Shown here piece after piece: positions 20,037 through 27,924 of a stretch of DNA of 64,000 nt. How positions within the stretch are numbered: the stretch's first letter is position 1; the number at the start of each line of letters is the position of its first letter. Source of the stretch: Aquabacterium sp. (lineage in GTDB: Bacteria; Pseudomonadota; Gammaproteobacteria; Burkholderiales; Burkholderiaceae_C); the NCBI RefSeq assembly GCF_016195855.1, contig NZ_JACPYU010000003.1:372001-436000 (forward strand). The letters run 5' to 3'. Position numbers and translations under genes: made by a program. The notes under the pieces are model-generated. The model worked only from the letters and a program-made list of their open reading frames with translations, made no database searches and was not told where the DNA came from.

Positions 20037-22100
20037 TCAGAAGCTCACATTCAGCGTCACCCGCACCGTTCGAGGCTCAGCCGGGTGTGAGTGCAGGTCG
20101 TTCACGCCTTGCGCAGGCTCACCTTGCAGGCGCGAGGCGTAGTAGTAGTCGATGTCGCTGGCCTTGCGGTCAAACAGGTTGAAGACATCCAATGACAGCT
20201 TCACATCGGGTGAGACCTTGTAGCCCACACGCGCATACGCCAGGGTCGTGCCTTGCGAACGCTGGCTGTTATCCTCGATCAGGGGGCGGGGGCCAAAGTA
20301 GCGGACCTGGAACTGGCCGAACCAAAGGCCATAACCCGTGACCGTCGCACCCAGCGAGGCGACGGTTCGCACGGAACCAGGCACGTAGCGGCCCGCGTTG
20401 GGCGCTTCGCCTTGCTCTTGCTTGAAGCGCGATTGGGAGAACGCGAGGTCCGCGTCCAGCAACAACCAGGTGTTGGCCACGTAGTGGTTGTTGAGCTCGA
20501 TGCCATGGCGCTTGCTGGCACCGCTGGCTTCGGTGTCGCCAGCATCACCCGAGAACACCAGCTCGGAGCCCAGTGTCAGTTGCCACAAGGACAGCGAGGA
20601 TTGCAGCCCGGGCACGATCTCCGTGCGAAGGCCCAGCTCGGCGCCTTTGGTTCGCACCAGGGCCGGCGAGGGCTCGATGGCCGTGCCCTGCTTGGGGCTG
20701 ACCGTGGACGTCACGCCGCGCGCGTCGTTGCTGTGAAAGCCGTAGCCATAGCTGAAGAAGTACTCGGTCTTGTCCCATGGCCCGAAGATGAGGGAGAGCT
20801 TGGGGCTGTTGATCAGGGCAGATTGCTTGCCGCTGTTGCCTGCGATCGAGCTGCTGACGTCGACATGGTATTGGTCCGTACGGATGCCGGCCACGCTGCG
20901 CAACCAAGGCAGCCATTTCGTGTCATTGCTGGCGTAGAGGCCCACGCTGGTTTCCTTGACGCGGCTTTCCTGTGTGGTGCTCAGGCGCTCGCCATTCTCA
21001 GCAGCGTACAAACCGACCGGGCTGAGGCGGTCGTGGCGCAGTTGCAGGCCCAGCGTGTTCGTGCTGTCGCGCCCGGCCAGCGTGGTCTGCCAGCTGCGGC
21101 TGGTGGTCAGCCCGTAGACCTGCCGGCCTTCGGATTGCTCGAACTGGTCACCATGTACGGGGTCATCCAGGAAGTAGGTGAAGTTCGAGAACAGATCCAG
21201 GCTGGACTGGATGGCGTAGGCATTGAGCTTGAACTCGCCGTCATCCAGCGCGTGCAGCAGATCGTATGAAAGGCTGAAGCGCGACGTGTCACCGTGGTCA
21301 CTGGCATCGATGGCAGCAAACCGGCCAATCTGGCCGCTGTTGACAGCGCGCTGCGGCACCTGGTCGGTGGATCGCCACCTGGCGGTGTAGGCCATGCCGG
21401 TGAGCGTCGAGCGCGTGTCGCCCTCGCCAAAGCTGTAGCGCAAGACGCCATTGGCGCGCCGGAAGTTCTCGGGCTTGTCCCAAGGGCCATCGTTGTGAGC
21501 AGCCTCGACGGCGTACAAGAGCTTGCCCGTGGTCAATGGGGTCGAGTTGGCCACCAGCGCGCGCGCATAGCCGTTCTCGCCCGCCGTGATGGAGGCCAGG
21601 CCGCGCGGCAGGCCATTGAACAAGTTGATGTGGGCCGCACCTGCCGAGGAGAAGTCGCCCTCGCTGGCGTAATAAGGGCCCTTGCGGTAGCTGATGCGGT
21701 CGACCAGTTCGGGGATCAACCAGTTGAGATCGCTGTAGCCCTGGCCGTGTGCGTGCGTGGGCATGTTCACGGGCATGCCATCCACGCTGGTGGCGAAGTC
21801 GGTTCCGTGGTCGAGATTGAAGCCACGCAGGTAGTACTGGTTGGCTTTGCCGTCGCCGCTGTGCTGCGACACGATCACACCGGGCACGAACTCCAGCACC
21901 TCGGCCGGCCGCAGGGTGGGCCGACTGGCCAGCAGCTTGGAGGTGACGACGCCTTCGCTGGCGGCATCCGATGTGCCGATGGCGTTGTCGTAGTTGCCGG
22001 TGATGGTCACCGAAGGCAGCGCCGCGACTTGGGCCAGGCTGAGTTGGGATGCCAGGGCGATGGTGCTGGCCAAGGCGGTGCGCATGAAAGGCGGCTGCAT
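20037..22100 (-). CDS. TonB-dependent outer-membrane receptor
   Basis: A 687-residue receptor with a signal peptide (about 6-24). The plug domain begins near VTITGNYDN and contains RPAEVLEFVPGVIVSQHSG, YYLRGFNLDHGTDF and a His-bearing loop DGMPVNMPTHAHGQGY. The 22-strand barrel follows and ends in the canonical aromatic tail (VTLNVSF). Such proteins import metal chelates, vitamins or oligomers with TonB energy. AAGGAT precedes the ATG at 22100. It is the last gene of the co-directional set. The histidine-rich plug loop and the HupE-type neighbour make a metal complex a reasonable guess, but the ligand cannot be read from sequence. No cobalamin or other riboswitch is seen upstream. Confidence 0.9.
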   Translation of the reverse strand: MQPPFMRTALASTIALASQLSLAQVAALPSVTITGNYDNAIGTSDAASEGVVTSKLLASRPTLRPAEVLEFVPGVIVSQHSGDGKANQYYLRGFNLDHGTDFATSVDGMPVNMPTHAHGQGYSDLNWLIPELVDRISYRKGPYYASEGDFSSAGAAHINLFNGLPRGLASITAGENGYARALVANSTPLTTGKLLYAVEAAHNDGPWDKPENFRRANGVLRYSFGEGDTRSTLTGMAYTARWRSTDQVPQRAVNSGQIGRFAAIDASDHGDTSRFSLSYDLLHALDDGEFKLNAYAIQSSLDLFSNFTYFLDDPVHGDQFEQSEGRQVYGLTTSRSWQTTLAGRDSTNTLGLQLRHDRLSPVGLYAAENGERLSTTQESRVKETSVGLYASNDTKWLPWLRSVAGIRTDQYHVDVSSSIAGNSGKQSALINSPKLSLIFGPWDKTEYFFSYGYGFHSNDARGVTSTVSPKQGTAIEPSPALVRTKGAELGLRTEIVPGLQSSLSLWQLTLGSELVFSGDAGDTEASGASKRHGIELNNHYVANTWLLLDADLAFSQSRFKQEQGEAPNAGRYVPGSVRTVASLGATVTGYGLWFGQFQVRYFGPRPLIEDNSQRSQGTTLAYARVGYKVSPDVKLSLDVFNLFDRKASDIDYYYASRLQGEPAQGVNDLHSHPAEPRTVRVTLNVSF

Positions 22101-22169
22101 GGAAGTATCCTTGTACTGCTTGCTGTTGACTCAGGCGGTGCCTTGAGATCGGGCTTCAAGGGTTGGGCA

Positions 22170-24797
22170 TCAAGGCCGGCTGTCGGCCAGTTGGTGCAGC
22201 ATCTGGCCGGCTTCAGGCCTGGATGGTTGAAGGCGTGTCAAGGCCATCAGCAAGGCGCGGGCGGCCTGTGCATCGCTGTCGGCCAGCGCACCGGCCATGC
22301 GCACCAGGGGGTCATACGCGGGCCTGAAGTCGGGGCTGGTACGCAGCACCGACAGCAGCGGCTCACGCACTTGGGCCAGCATGTCCTGCACACGGCCCGT
22401 CGGGCGCACGCCCACACCGATCTCGATGAAGCGGGCACGCGATGCCCAGTAAGCCGTCAGACGCTGGGCCCATGCGGGGTCAACGGCGGGCCCGACCACC
22501 TCTGCAGGCCTGACCGACAACTCGCTCAGAAGCGCCATCAGCCGGTCTCTGGGCTGCGAATCGGGCGCATAGGTGATGCGCGGCGCCAGATAGGCCACCG
22601 TGGGGCGATCATCCGTGTTGGCCTGCGCGGGCTCGGCGAAGCGCGCCAGGGCCTGCGGCCCCGCCACCATGCTGCCCAGCAAGGCCCATTCATCCTCGAT
22701 GCCAAAGGCAGATGGCGGCGTCCGCATGGCGGTGCTGGCCAGACGCTGGCGCAAGCGCACCGGATCGAAGTGCCCGCCATCCGCACGGCCAATGAGCCCG
22801 ATCACCGGTGTCTCCAGGCTGTTGCTCGCCAGGATCGCCAAGCCACCGGGATAGACCGTCATGAAGGACTTCACGATGCTGCGCAGTGTGTCCAGGTCCA
22901 GTTGATGCAAAGGCAGCCATTGGCAGAACACGCCGCCGTCGGCCAGCCGGTCTCGCACAAAGCGGAAGTGTTCCACCGTGTACAAGGCACCCGAGCCACT
23001 GCGGGCCGGCTGGAAGTTGTCGGACACGATCACGTCGTAAGCCTGGGAGCTGACCCGCACGTAGCGCCGGGCATCTGCGGCGATGACGTGCAGGCCAGGG
23101 CCCGGAGGGTCTTTGTCGAACACACGCCGGAAGTGGGAAGAGGCCTGGATGACTTCGGGCAAGAGCTCCACCACATCGACCTGCAGGCTCGGGTCCTCTG
23201 CGGCGGAGCCCGAGGTCACGCCGGTCCCCAGGCCCAGGAACAGCGCGCGGCGCGGCGCGGGGTGCAAGAGAATGGGCAACAAGGCCTGGCGTGCATCGAC
23301 CAACCGGGTGGCGGAGCTGCCTTCCTGCTGGCGGTTGTTGATGCGCAAGCGGGCCACGCCCTCGGCATCCTCGACCACACTCACGGCGGCCATGGCGCCT
23401 TCCTGGTAGCTGACGATGCGCCCGCCTGGCGGCACTTCGACAAAGGTCAGCGGTGGCGCCAGCAGCACCATGGTGAGCGCCCCGCCGGCCGGCACCCAGC
23501 CCCATGGGGTGGACCAGACCCGCCGCGTGCCCAGCAGCAGGTAAGCCGAGGCAATCAGCAGCAAAATCATCTTGGGGCCCAGCAGCGGTGTCATGAACAC
23601 ACCAAACAGCGGCGGGGCCAGTGCCGCGGCCAAGGTGTTGACGCCCATCGCCCGGCCAAAGCTGATGCCCAGGGCACTGGCGCCATGCGTGAGGTGGCTG
23701 AACAAGGCGCCCATCACCACGGTGGGCACGCCAAATGCCAGCGCAGCCAGCAAGGCCTCCGCACCGACCGCCGCGGCCATGGTGCCACCGCCCGCCGTGA
23801 TCACCAGGCTGCGGAGGTCATCGGACGCCCACAGGCTGGCTGTGCCCAGCAGGCAGGCCATCGCCAGCGCACTCAGCAGGCGATCGCCCAGGCGCGCCTG
23901 ATCGCGAACGTGCAGCAGCCAGCGTTGGTAAGCCGCAGCGCCTGCCGCGGTGCCCAGCAGGTACACCGCCAGCAGCATCGCAAAGGTGTAGACCGTGTCC
24001 TCGGCCACCTGGCTGATCACCCGCACCACCAGCACCTCGTAGCCGATGCCCAGCAAGCCGGTCAGGGCCAGTTGGGCCAGCAGGCCACGCCGGGCTCGCA
24101 CCTGAGCGGCCAATGGCATGGTCTGGGGCTGCACCACTGCGCGTTGAGGCAGAACAATGAGCGCCGCCCCCGCGCACAACACATTGAGCACCACGCACAC
24201 CGAGGCCGTCCGGGCCAGGCCCAGTTCAGGAACCAACCAGAAAGTCACGCCCAGGACACCGGCCACGGCTCCGAAAGTATTGCAGGCGTAGTGCGCCGCG
24301 ATGGAGCGCTGCTCGGCGTGCATCTGGACACGCATCTGCGCCGTCACCCGCTCCATGGCGGGCAGGGTTGCGCCCATGGCCGCCGTGGCGGGCAACAGCA
24401 GCAGGAAGGTGCCGCTGAAGGCCACCAGCCATTGCCACACAGGAGAAGGTTGCACGCCGGTCAACGCCAGCATCCAGGCACCGAAGGGCGACATCAAGAA
24501 CAGCAGGAGTGCGCCCCAGATGGCGATGAGCAACTCGCAGGCCGCGTACCAGTGCACCGGCCTGCCGCTGCGCTCGATACGCGGCCCCAGCCACAAGGCC
24601 CCCAGCGCCAGCCCTCCGAAAAATGCGGCGACCACGGCCAGCACCGCGGCCGACTCGTGGCCCAGCCATGCCGCGCATTGCTGCATCCACACCATCTGGT
24701 AGCCCAGGCCGGCAAAGCCGGAGGCGAACATCAGGAGCAAGGCCGCCTTGTGACGCGCGTGATCACGCACGCCCGGTGCGACGATAGGCAAGGACAT
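22170..24797 (-). CDS. Membrane protein fused to a spermidine-synthase-like domain
   Basis: An 875-residue protein in three parts. Residues 1 to about 425 hold some 12 hydrophobic segments resembling a transporter-like module. Residues about 440-720 form a spermidine-synthase/methyltransferase fold: nucleotide motif GLGTGVTSGSA, acidic strand VDVVELLPEVI, DARRYV, and VSDNFQPARSGSGALYT in place of the gate-keeper loop. A soluble C-terminal tail of about 150 residues follows. The substrate is unknown; decarboxylated SAM, SAM or a related nucleotide is likely from the fold. The ATG at 24797 has GAAGG just upstream, within the end of the preceding gene (a GTG at 24809 overlaps its stop). It is probably translated together with the oxygenase gene. 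No speD or polyamine genes adjoin. Confidence 0.85.
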   Translation of the reverse strand: MSLPIVAPGVRDHARHKAALLLMFASGFAGLGYQMVWMQQCAAWLGHESAAVLAVVAAFFGGLALGALWLGPRIERSGRPVHWYAACELLIAIWGALLLFLMSPFGAWMLALTGVQPSPVWQWLVAFSGTFLLLLPATAAMGATLPAMERVTAQMRVQMHAEQRSIAAHYACNTFGAVAGVLGVTFWLVPELGLARTASVCVVLNVLCAGAALIVLPQRAVVQPQTMPLAAQVRARRGLLAQLALTGLLGIGYEVLVVRVISQVAEDTVYTFAMLLAVYLLGTAAGAAAYQRWLLHVRDQARLGDRLLSALAMACLLGTASLWASDDLRSLVITAGGGTMAAAVGAEALLAALAFGVPTVVMGALFSHLTHGASALGISFGRAMGVNTLAAALAPPLFGVFMTPLLGPKMILLLIASAYLLLGTRRVWSTPWGWVPAGGALTMVLLAPPLTFVEVPPGGRIVSYQEGAMAAVSVVEDAEGVARLRINNRQQEGSSATRLVDARQALLPILLHPAPRRALFLGLGTGVTSGSAAEDPSLQVDVVELLPEVIQASSHFRRVFDKDPPGPGLHVIAADARRYVRVSSQAYDVIVSDNFQPARSGSGALYTVEHFRFVRDRLADGGVFCQWLPLHQLDLDTLRSIVKSFMTVYPGGLAILASNSLETPVIGLIGRADGGHFDPVRLRQRLASTAMRTPPSAFGIEDEWALLGSMVAGPQALARFAEPAQANTDDRPTVAYLAPRITYAPDSQPRDRLMALLSELSVRPAEVVGPAVDPAWAQRLTAYWASRARFIEIGVGVRPTGRVQDMLAQVREPLLSVLRTSPDFRPAYDPLVRMAGALADSDAQAARALLMALTRLQPSRPEAGQMLHQLADSRP

Positions 24798-24805
24798 GTC
24801 GGCCT

Positions 24806-25429
24806 TCACGCGCTGAACTGAACGGCGTAGCCCCAGGAATCGAGCCGCACCGGGATGGCATTGAGGGCCAGGGTGATGCGTCGCTCGCCCTCATTGGGTG
24901 GCACGGCATGCATCAGGTAGCTCGGGAACAGCACGAGGTCGCCAGGCTGCGGTGCCGGGCTGATCCACTTCTCGGCGTTGAAGGGCCCGGTCACCACACC
25001 AGCATGGTCGTTCTTGAACGAGTAGTCAGTGCCACCAGGCGATTTCATGAACACCGTGCGCGAGGAATCGTGTGTGGATGTCAGGTAGACCACCGCCGAG
25101 ATGAAGCTGTTGGCGTGGTTGTGCATGGCCTGGCGCCCGCCCTGGTCCAGCACATTGACCCACATCTCCTTGATGGACCAGCCCATGCGCTCACCAAAGA
25201 GTTGCGCGCCGAAGTCGACCAGCTTGGGCGTAATCAGGGCCGCAGCCTCGATCAACAATGGGCTGTCGCCGGGCTTGAGCATCTGGGTGTGCGACAGGTT
25301 GGCCGACGCGTTGTTCTCCTGCAAGGCCATGCCGCTGAAATGCTGGACCAGCCCATCCACCAGGCCCTTGGGCAGGGTGCGGGGCGCGCGCATGACGGGC
25401 GTCGGGAAGATGCCGATAACTTCATCCAT
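24806..25429 (-). CDS. Putative 2OG-Fe(II) oxygenase (TIGR02466-like)
   Basis: A 207-residue protein whose layout fits the small 2OG-Fe(II) oxygenase-like family. The segment MWVNVLDQGGRQAMHNHANSF supplies H103 and H105, FPSYLMHAVPPNEGERRI gives H174, and R184 is a likely 2-oxoglutarate contact. The start MDEVIGIFPTPVMRA is typical of the family. Members hydroxylate unknown peptides or small molecules. It sits 24 bases after the HupE-like gene and directly before the spermidine-synthase fusion. The iron ligands are inferred from spacing, not from alignment. Confidence 0.75.
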   Translation of the reverse strand: MDEVIGIFPTPVMRAPRTLPKGLVDGLVQHFSGMALQENNASANLSHTQMLKPGDSPLLIEAAALITPKLVDFGAQLFGERMGWSIKEMWVNVLDQGGRQAMHNHANSFISAVVYLTSTHDSSRTVFMKSPGGTDYSFKNDHAGVVTGPFNAEKWISPAPQPGDLVLFPSYLMHAVPPNEGERRITLALNAIPVRLDSWGYAVQFSA

Positions 25430-25453
25430 ATGGGTACTACCTTGCGAGATCTG

Positions 25454-26416
25454 TCAGGCAAAAATCGCCAGCGCACGTGACCAGGCCCAGAACGAGGCCA
25501 CCGCACCGATGCCATACAACGCCGCCGTGCGGGCCTGTGCCACACGGGACCAGCGAGAGGCCACGCGCCACAAGGCCCAGGCCGCGCCAACCGTCATCAA
25601 CTGGCCGATCTCGACGCCCACATTGAAGGTCAGCAAGGCCACCAGCATGTGGTTCTCGGGTAAGCCGATCTCCTTCAGGGCACCGGCAAAACCCAGGCCG
25701 TGAACCAGGCCGAAGAGGAAGGCCACCAGGGCCGGCCATCGGCGCGCGAGCGTCTGCCGCTGGTGCAAGGCCTCACCGGCCACCAGCACGATCGACAAGG
25801 CAATGGCGGCCTCGACAGGCGGCGAGCGCAATACCAGCCAGCCAAGGGCACTCAAGGCCAGCGTCAGGCTGTGTGCGGCCGTGAAGGCGGTGATCGTCCA
25901 CAACAAGTTGCGCTTGAAGCCCACCAGGAACAGCAGGCCGATCACGAACAGGAGGTGGTCCACACCGGACAGGATGTGCTCAACACCCAGCATCGTGTAG
26001 GCCCAGGCAATCTCGCCCATGCCGCGATGGTCGTCGGCCGCGCCATACAGGTGGACCGTGGGCTGGCTGGCCGTCAGGGTATAGACGCGGCTTTGCCCGT
26101 CCAGCCAGTAGACCTTCACCAAAGCCGCCGAGTAGGTCTTGCCCACGCCATTGACCGACAGCGTGCCCTGCATGCCGTCCTTGCCGCAATGCAGCAGGTT
26201 CATCTCGGCCGTGCAGCCATCGGGCCAGGCTGGTGCGAGGTCGTCGCTGGCTGCGCGCTTTTCGGTGGCCGTCCACTGCCAGATGAATTCGCCTGGCGCC
26301 ATCTCGCGCACCTGCATCTCGGCCATGCTCATTTCATGGGCACTGGCCACCGAGCCGAGCAGCAAGCAGCTCAGCATCAGCAGACCATGAAGCCAGGCGC
26401 TCAGCCCGCCCTTCAT
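25454..26416 (-). CDS. HupE/UreJ-family membrane protein with periplasmic N domain
   Basis: A 320-residue protein. It has a signal-type first helix (about 7-25, ending VASAHEMS), a periplasmic domain to about 160 containing Cys residues (DGCTAEMNLLHCG), then about six membrane helices. The first membrane segment carries the family signature MLGVEHILSGVDHLLFVIG. A histidine pair of this sort (HxxxGxDH) occurs in HupE/UreJ proteins, thought to move nickel, cobalt or another divalent metal. The ATG at 26416 overlaps the stop of the isomerase gene by four bases. Long upstream frames reaching 26614 are shadows of that gene. Confidence 0.87.
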   Translation of the reverse strand: MKGGLSAWLHGLLMLSCLLLGSVASAHEMSMAEMQVREMAPGEFIWQWTATEKRAASDDLAPAWPDGCTAEMNLLHCGKDGMQGTLSVNGVGKTYSAALVKVYWLDGQSRVYTLTASQPTVHLYGAADDHRGMGEIAWAYTMLGVEHILSGVDHLLFVIGLLFLVGFKRNLLWTITAFTAAHSLTLALSALGWLVLRSPPVEAAIALSIVLVAGEALHQRQTLARRWPALVAFLFGLVHGLGFAGALKEIGLPENHMLVALLTFNVGVEIGQLMTVGAAWALWRVASRWSRVAQARTAALYGIGAVASFWAWSRALAIFA

Positions 26417-27276
26417 TTGGCGGCCTCCTCGAACTTGATCTTGTACTTCTTGGCCAGTGCCGCCACGGCCGCGCTGCGTTGCTCGGACATGGTCGCGTCC
26501 GTCCAGGCCTGATGCACAAGGGGTCGCACCACCTCGAAGGCAACAGGCTTGGCGGGCGTGACAGCCATCAGGCGCATGGCATGCCAGCCCTCCTTGGTCT
26601 TGATGGCATGCCACTCGCCGGTGCCGGCCTGCTCAAGTGCCTTGGCGAACTCGGGCCCATAGCTCTGGTCCAGGTTGGATTTAGGCCGGCCTTTGAACAC
26701 GCGCAAGCCCGCTTCGCCATCACCGGACGCACCGCTGTTCAAGGCATCCGCCAGGGCGCGCACGCGCGACTCGCTGCCCTCGCCCGCCGGCACGGCTTCC
26801 TGGAAGTCGTATCGGGCCGGCTCGTCATAGTTGGCGCGGTGGGCCTCGAACCAGTCCCGCAGCACCTTGTCGGTCACGGGAGGCAGCTTGGTGTTGGCGT
26901 CCACCACGCTCAAGGCCTTGAAGATCACACGCTCACGGATGGCGGTATCGCCCTTGTCCACCTGGAGCGCCAGGCCCTCGCGGTAGAGCACCTCGTTGTC
27001 CAGCCAGACACGGCGCAGCGCGGCCAGCTCTTGCGCATTGGGCTCGCGGCCGCGCGAAGCCTTGAACACCTGCCGGGCCTCGGCGTCCACATCAGCCCCC
27101 ACGACGATCGTATGCGGGTCATCGGCGCGGGTGACCAGGTAGTGGTCCCCTGCGAACAGCAAGCCGCCCAGTACCAGGAAATGCAGCAGGGGCTCCCTGA
27201 TCCATTGAGGTGCAGAGGTCGCCTTGGGCGAAACACCAGGTTGAACGGGGGTGGATGCGGACAGCGTGGAGCTCAT
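26413..27276 (-). CDS. PpiC-like peptidyl-prolyl isomerase domain protein, membrane anchored
   Basis: A 287-residue protein. One membrane helix (about 29-47, LLHFLVLGGLLFAGDHY) anchors a periplasmic chaperone-type domain and a parvulin-like domain at the C terminus (YDFQEAVPAGEGSESRVRAL to GEWHAIKTKEGWHAMRLMAV). The layout is that of SurA/PpiD-type foldases. It overlaps the HupE-like gene by four bases, suggesting that it helps fold that protein or the TonB receptor. The active-site residues of the parvulin fold are only partly recognisable, so activity is uncertain. Confidence 0.8.
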   Translation of the reverse strand: MSSTLSASTPVQPGVSPKATSAPQWIREPLLHFLVLGGLLFAGDHYLVTRADDPHTIVVGADVDAEARQVFKASRGREPNAQELAALRRVWLDNEVLYREGLALQVDKGDTAIRERVIFKALSVVDANTKLPPVTDKVLRDWFEAHRANYDEPARYDFQEAVPAGEGSESRVRALADALNSGASGDGEAGLRVFKGRPKSNLDQSYGPEFAKALEQAGTGEWHAIKTKEGWHAMRLMAVTPAKPVAFEVVRPLVHQAWTDATMSEQRSAAVAALAKKYKIKFEEAAK

Positions 27277-27343
27277 GTCAGGTACTTCTCAAGATGACGC
27301 TTTGACAGCATTGGAGTGCATGGGTGTGAAGCGTACGGATTAG

Positions 27344-27787
27344 TTATGACATTTCGTAGTCAACGTTCAATTCCGCCTCCAGCACCCCGCCTTTTTCAAA
27401 GATCAGGCGCATGGGATAAGAGCGCCCGATCAGCAAAGGCTGCGTCAGCCTTGTCAGGCGCAGGTGCACGCCGGCTTCCACCAGTTGAACTTCCCGGCCC
27501 TTCTCGATCAACAGATCGAGCGAGCGCCCGGTGCTGATGCCGCCAATTTCAGCGCCAGTGGCCACCGGTGTGACCACACCGATCAGGCGATCCGTTCGGG
27601 TGACCTGATCGATCTTCATGCACACCATGGCGAAAGGCGCCTCGGCGGGGGTGACGCGCGTCCAGGGATGGGTGACACGCAGGGTGGATGCAAAGAACTC
27701 GCACGCACGAGCGGGCGGGACCAGGCATGAGGCGCCCAGCGCCAGGCCGGCACGCAGGATGTGGCGACGTGTGGTGATGACGGTCAT
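27344..27787 (-). CDS. PCu(A)C-like periplasmic protein lacking the metal ligands
   Basis: A 147-residue exported protein. The leader (TTRRHILRAGLALGASCLV) has two arginines before the hydrophobic stretch and could be twin-arginine or Sec. The body follows the PCu(A)C cupredoxin-like copper chaperone pattern: HPWTRVTPAEAPFAMVCMKI, then DRLIGVVTPVA, and a final AGVHLRLTRLTQPL and ELNVDY. In copper-binding members the ligands come from a His/Met pair in the VEIHxM strand and the HxM of GGxHxM. Here these read AEIGGI and AGVHLRL, so most ligands are missing. It is probably a structural relative with another task. Confidence 0.72.
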   Translation of the reverse strand: MTVITTRRHILRAGLALGASCLVPPARACEFFASTLRVTHPWTRVTPAEAPFAMVCMKIDQVTRTDRLIGVVTPVATGAEIGGISTGRSLDLLIEKGREVQLVEAGVHLRLTRLTQPLLIGRSYPMRLIFEKGGVLEAELNVDYEMS

Positions 27788-27814
27788 GTTCGTATCTCCT
27801 GTCTGAGCAAGATG

Positions 27815-27850
27815 AAAAAAGACACCGCGTTGAACAACACGCGGTGTCTT
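27815..27850 (-). terminator. Rho-independent terminator of the PHP-domain gene
   Basis: AAGACACCGCG (27819-27829) and CGCGGTGTCTT (27840-27850) form an 11-base stem. On the minus strand it is followed by a T-run (the A-run at 27815-27820). It separates the PHP-type gene from the PCu(A)C-like gene. Confidence 0.88.
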
Positions 27851-27861
27851 GTCTTGGCCTC

Positions 27862-27916
27862 AAGCCGATATCAGGCCGATTCCAGGCTGATGTCAGGCCG
27901 ACTTCAGACCAGTTGA
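27862..27916. repeat. Degenerate 11-base tandem repeat
   Basis: Four consecutive units (AAGCCGATATC, AGGCCGATTCC, AGGCTGATGTC, AGGCCGACTTC) and a fifth poorer one lie between the stop of the PHP-type gene and its terminator. The period is about one helical turn. Confidence 0.7.
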
Positions 27917-27924
27917 CGGCCGGT

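Noticed and set aside
22101-22169. A cobalamin riboswitch before the TonB receptor gene
   Set aside because: The gap of 69 bases to the previous gene is too short and contains no B12-box-like sequence.
21294-24821. A plus-strand open frame of 1,175 codons opposite the TonB receptor and spermidine-synthase fusion
   Set aside because: It is an antisense shadow in high-GC DNA: no ribosome-binding site, a composition very rich in Gln, His, Arg and Gly, and no family feature. The minus-strand genes carry clear motifs.
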